Positions 61,950 through 64,000 of a stretch of DNA of 64,000 bases are shown piece after piece. The stretch is from contig NZ_JAQQKX010000002.1 in the NCBI RefSeq assembly GCF_028550415.1, positions 248,001 through 312,000 on the forward strand, in the 5' to 3' direction. The notes beneath the pieces are model-generated. The model was not told where the DNA came from, did not search any database, and was given only the letters and a program-made list of their open reading frames with translations. The position numbers and the translations under genes were made by a program. This DNA comes from Asticcacaulis aquaticus. Lineage in GTDB: Bacteria > Pseudomonadota > Alphaproteobacteria > Caulobacterales > Caulobacteraceae. Each line of letters starts with the position of its first letter. The first letter of the stretch is position 1.

Positions 61950-62875
61950 GACGGCTCCTTTAGGACCCTTTCCTTTAGACCGAGCACACGACAGATGGAA
62001 TAGACCAGTTCGGCCCGATTGAGTGTATAGAAGTGGAAATTGGTCACGCCTTCGCGTTCCAGCCCCAGCACCTGCTCGACCGCCACCGCCGAGGCCAGCA
62101 ACTTGCGCGTTTCGGCGTCGTCGTCGAGGCCCGCGAACAGCTCGCCCAGCCAGTCCGGAATCGCCGCCTCGCAGGCAACGGCCATGCGGCGCAGGCCCTT
62201 GAAATTGGTCACCGGCATGATCCCCGGCGTCAGCTCGATCGGGATATTCGCCGCGGCCACCGCGTCGCGGAAGCGCAGGAAGGTTTCCGGTTCGAAGAAA
62301 AACTGGCTGATGCCGCGCGTGGCGCCCGCATCGACCTTCTGACGCAGCACATCCAGATCGAAGTCGAGCGACGGCGATTGCGGATGCTTTTCCGGATAAA
62401 CCCCGACACTGACCTCGAAGTCGCCAATGCGCCTGATGGCGGCGGTCAGCTCGGTGGCGTTCTGATAACCGTCGGCGCGCGGCACATACTGACCGTCGTG
62501 CAGGCCGGTCGGCGGGTCGCCGCGCAGGGCCACGATGTGGCGGACCCCGGCGTCCCAGTAGGCCTGAATAACCTCGTCGACCTCGTCGCGCGACGCCTCG
62601 ACGCAGGTCAGGTGCGCGGCGGGCTTGAGGCCGGTTTCATCGAGGATGCGCTTGACCGTGCGGTGGGTGCGTTCGCGCGTCGAACCGCCCGCGCCATAGG
62701 TCACCGACACGAAGGACGGGCCCAGCGGTTCCAGGCGGCGGATGGCGCTCCACAGGGTTTGTTCCATCTCCTCCGTCTTGGGCGGGAAGAACTCGAAGGA
62801 GACGTTCAGGTGCGCGGCACCGGCACGAACCGAACGGGCGATGGAGGATTGGACGAAGGACGGCGGCGGGGACAT
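61946..62875 (-). CDS. metF: Methylenetetrahydrofolate reductase
   Basis: A 309-residue FAD enzyme that makes 5-methyl-THF for MetH. VSFEFFPPKTEEME, SVTYGAGGSTRERT and ALRGDPPTG are conserved, as is QFFFEPETFLRF and the ELTPGIMPV segment. It is cytoplasmic. It starts 15 bases after the ArsR-methyltransferase gene and is overlapped by the next gene, so the three form one operon. Confidence 0.95.
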   Translation of the reverse strand: MSPPPSFVQSSIARSVRAGAAHLNVSFEFFPPKTEEMEQTLWSAIRRLEPLGPSFVSVTYGAGGSTRERTHRTVKRILDETGLKPAAHLTCVEASRDEVDEVIQAYWDAGVRHIVALRGDPPTGLHDGQYVPRADGYQNATELTAAIRRIGDFEVSVGVYPEKHPQSPSLDFDLDVLRQKVDAGATRGISQFFFEPETFLRFRDAVAAANIPIELTPGIMPVTNFKGLRRMAVACEAAIPDWLGELFAGLDDDAETRKLLASAVAVEQVLGLEREGVTNFHFYTLNRAELVYSICRVLGLKERVLKEPS

Positions 62876-62890
62876 AAGCGTTTCTCAGTA

Positions 62891-63847
62891 TTAGTTATCT
62901 TTGTGCATCAGCCAGATGCGAACGGTGAGGCCGGGTTCGGCGTGGGGTGGCAACGACAGGCTTTGGGTCAGCCTCAGACCAGCGGTCTTATGCCAGTGAT
63001 CCATGTCGTCGTCACCGATCCCCAGACGCCGGTGCTGGTATTCGTCGCGCATGACTTCCAGCCGGTGGGGGGCGAAATCGACGATCAGCAGTCGCCCGCC
63101 CGGACGCAGCAGACGCGCCGCTTCCTTCAGCGCCTGACCGGGGTCGGACAGGAAATGCAGGACCTGATGGATGATGACCAGATCGGCGCTCTGCCCGTTG
63201 AGGCGCGTCGAGGTGATGTCGCCATGGCGGAACTCGATACCGCTCAGGCCGCTTTCCTTGGTCCGGGCGCGGGCGATATTGAGCATCTGCTGAGACAGGT
63301 CGAGCCCGATGGCGTTTTTCGCCTTGGACGCCAGAAGACTGAGCATCCGGCCGGAACCGGTGCCGAGATCGATCACCGTTTCGACCGGCGCATCGCCGAC
63401 AATACGCACCAAAGCCGCTTCGACCTCGCCATCGTCGACATAGTGCGAACGGATCTGATCCCAGACCGGGGCGATGTTTTCGAAATAGCCCTGGGCGGCC
63501 TCAAGGCGCTGCCCGCGCACCTCTTCGAGCGCCCTCAGATCGCCGCCATCCTCGTCGCCCAGCGCCGCCAGCACGGCATCGACCAGCGGCGTCAAAGCAG
63601 CGTTTTCGCTCAGGCGGTAAAAGACCCACGCCCCGTCGGGAAAGCGGTCGATGACGCCCGCTTCGCTCATGAGTTTAAGATGACGCGAAATACGTGGCTG
63701 GCTCTGATGCAGAATATGAACCAATTCCATGACAGACAGCTCTTCATGCGCTAAAAGACGCAACAGCCGCAGACGCGTGGGCTCTCCCACGGCCTTGAGG
63801 ACCTCCAGCAGGGCGGCCTGACCCAGAATGGTATTGCTTGTCGTCAT
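62891..63847 (-). CDS. sahR: ArsR-family regulator fused to a SAM methyltransferase fold (SahR-like)
   Basis: A 318-residue protein with an N-terminal ArsR winged helix (about 12-90; VGEPTRLRLLRLLAHEELSV split, QSQPRISRHLKLM as recognition helix) and a C-terminal class I methyltransferase fold (motif I VIDLGTGSGR at about 158-167). SahR of other Proteobacteria senses S-adenosylhomocysteine with such a domain and represses SAM-cycle genes. Here it heads the metF operon, and a perfect palindrome overlaps its leader. ATG 63847. A true enzyme fused to a regulator is the alternative. Confidence 0.82.
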   Translation of the reverse strand: MTTSNTILGQAALLEVLKAVGEPTRLRLLRLLAHEELSVMELVHILHQSQPRISRHLKLMSEAGVIDRFPDGAWVFYRLSENAALTPLVDAVLAALGDEDGGDLRALEEVRGQRLEAAQGYFENIAPVWDQIRSHYVDDGEVEAALVRIVGDAPVETVIDLGTGSGRMLSLLASKAKNAIGLDLSQQMLNIARARTKESGLSGIEFRHGDITSTRLNGQSADLVIIHQVLHFLSDPGQALKEAARLLRPGGRLLIVDFAPHRLEVMRDEYQHRRLGIGDDDMDHWHKTAGLRLTQSLSLPPHAEPGLTVRIWLMHKDN

Positions 63848-63854
63848 ATAACGA

Positions 63855-63872
63855 CATAAAGATATCTTTATG
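63855..63872. promoter_or_regulatory. Perfect 18-bp palindrome, probable SahR operator
   Basis: CATAAAGATATCTTTATG is fully self-complementary and ends eight bases from the sahR start codon. Size and AT-rich dyad fit an ArsR-family site. Autoregulation of the sahR-metF operon is inferred. Confidence 0.7.
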
Positions 63873-64000
63873 TGAATTTGCAAGCCTTAAATACGGTTTA
63901 GCCCGCAAAAACGGCCTGCGACACGATTACACATGGCTAAGGGGCCGTGTCAGGCCTAAATACTACAGTATATTAGTCAGGTATTCGACCTGCGGAGTCC

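Noticed and set aside
62033-63754. Plus-strand frame of about 573 codons opposite metF and the ArsR fusion
   Set aside because: Shadow of two clearly coding genes.

Overview
The window is chromosomal DNA of an alphaproteobacterium, most likely Caulobacteraceae (an Asticcacaulis- or Caulobacter-like genome). This rests on the high-GC coding, the rpmH-rnpA-yidC-ysxC order, the mraZ-to-murD cell-wall cluster, a DUF3126 protein, methionine synthase split into two genes, and RIME-like intergenic mosaic repeats. It is ordinary vegetative chromosome: I see no prophage, transposase, CRISPR array, tRNA or 16S/23S rRNA. About 68 protein genes and the RNase P RNA gene can be supported.

Layout. 0-9 kb: MFS transporter, proline iminopeptidase, sensor kinase, then rpmH-rnpA-yidC-ysxC. 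9-18 kb: small secreted and membrane proteins, cysE, NUDIX, nitroreductase, queF, nitronate monooxygenase, two tandem TorF-type porins (the first behind a three-unit Pho box), metC. 19-29.7 kb: sulfate ABC operon, SDR/TetR divergon with two operators, cobalamin riboswitch and BtuB-like receptor, moaD-moaE-moaC, a CapD-like enzyme. 29.7-36.2 kb: cydA-cydB-cydX diverging from cydD-cydC. 37.4-46.7 kb: mraZ-rsmH-ftsL-ftsI-murE-murF-mraY-murD, ending abruptly after murD. 47-52 kb: DnaA-box pair, rnpB, ampD, a DjlA-like protein, small proteins. 52-63.9 kb: the cobalamin and SAM-activation part of MetH, ddl, an exported RidA/amine-oxidase couplet, the homocysteine part of MetH, a methyltransferase, metF, and an ArsR-methyltransferase fusion (SahR-like) facing a perfect 18-bp palindrome.

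Functional links. Sulfur and one-carbon metabolism recur: sulfate import, cysE, metC, metF, both halves of cobalamin-dependent MetH, B12 import under a riboswitch, and a probable S-adenosylhomocysteine-sensing repressor. Both RNase P subunit genes are present, about 43 kb apart. All genes for cytochrome bd assembly lie together, including the 40-residue CydX.

Non-coding structure is the most unusual part. Three families of palindromic repeats sit between genes. Family A (about 175 bp, at least five copies plus fragments) has internal hairpins whose sequence differs between copies while base pairing is kept. Family B consists of CCCTCTCCC-type inverted repeats. Family C is a RIME-like two-hairpin composite. 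The 376-bp btuB-moaC gap holds a row of hairpins and may encode a structured RNA.
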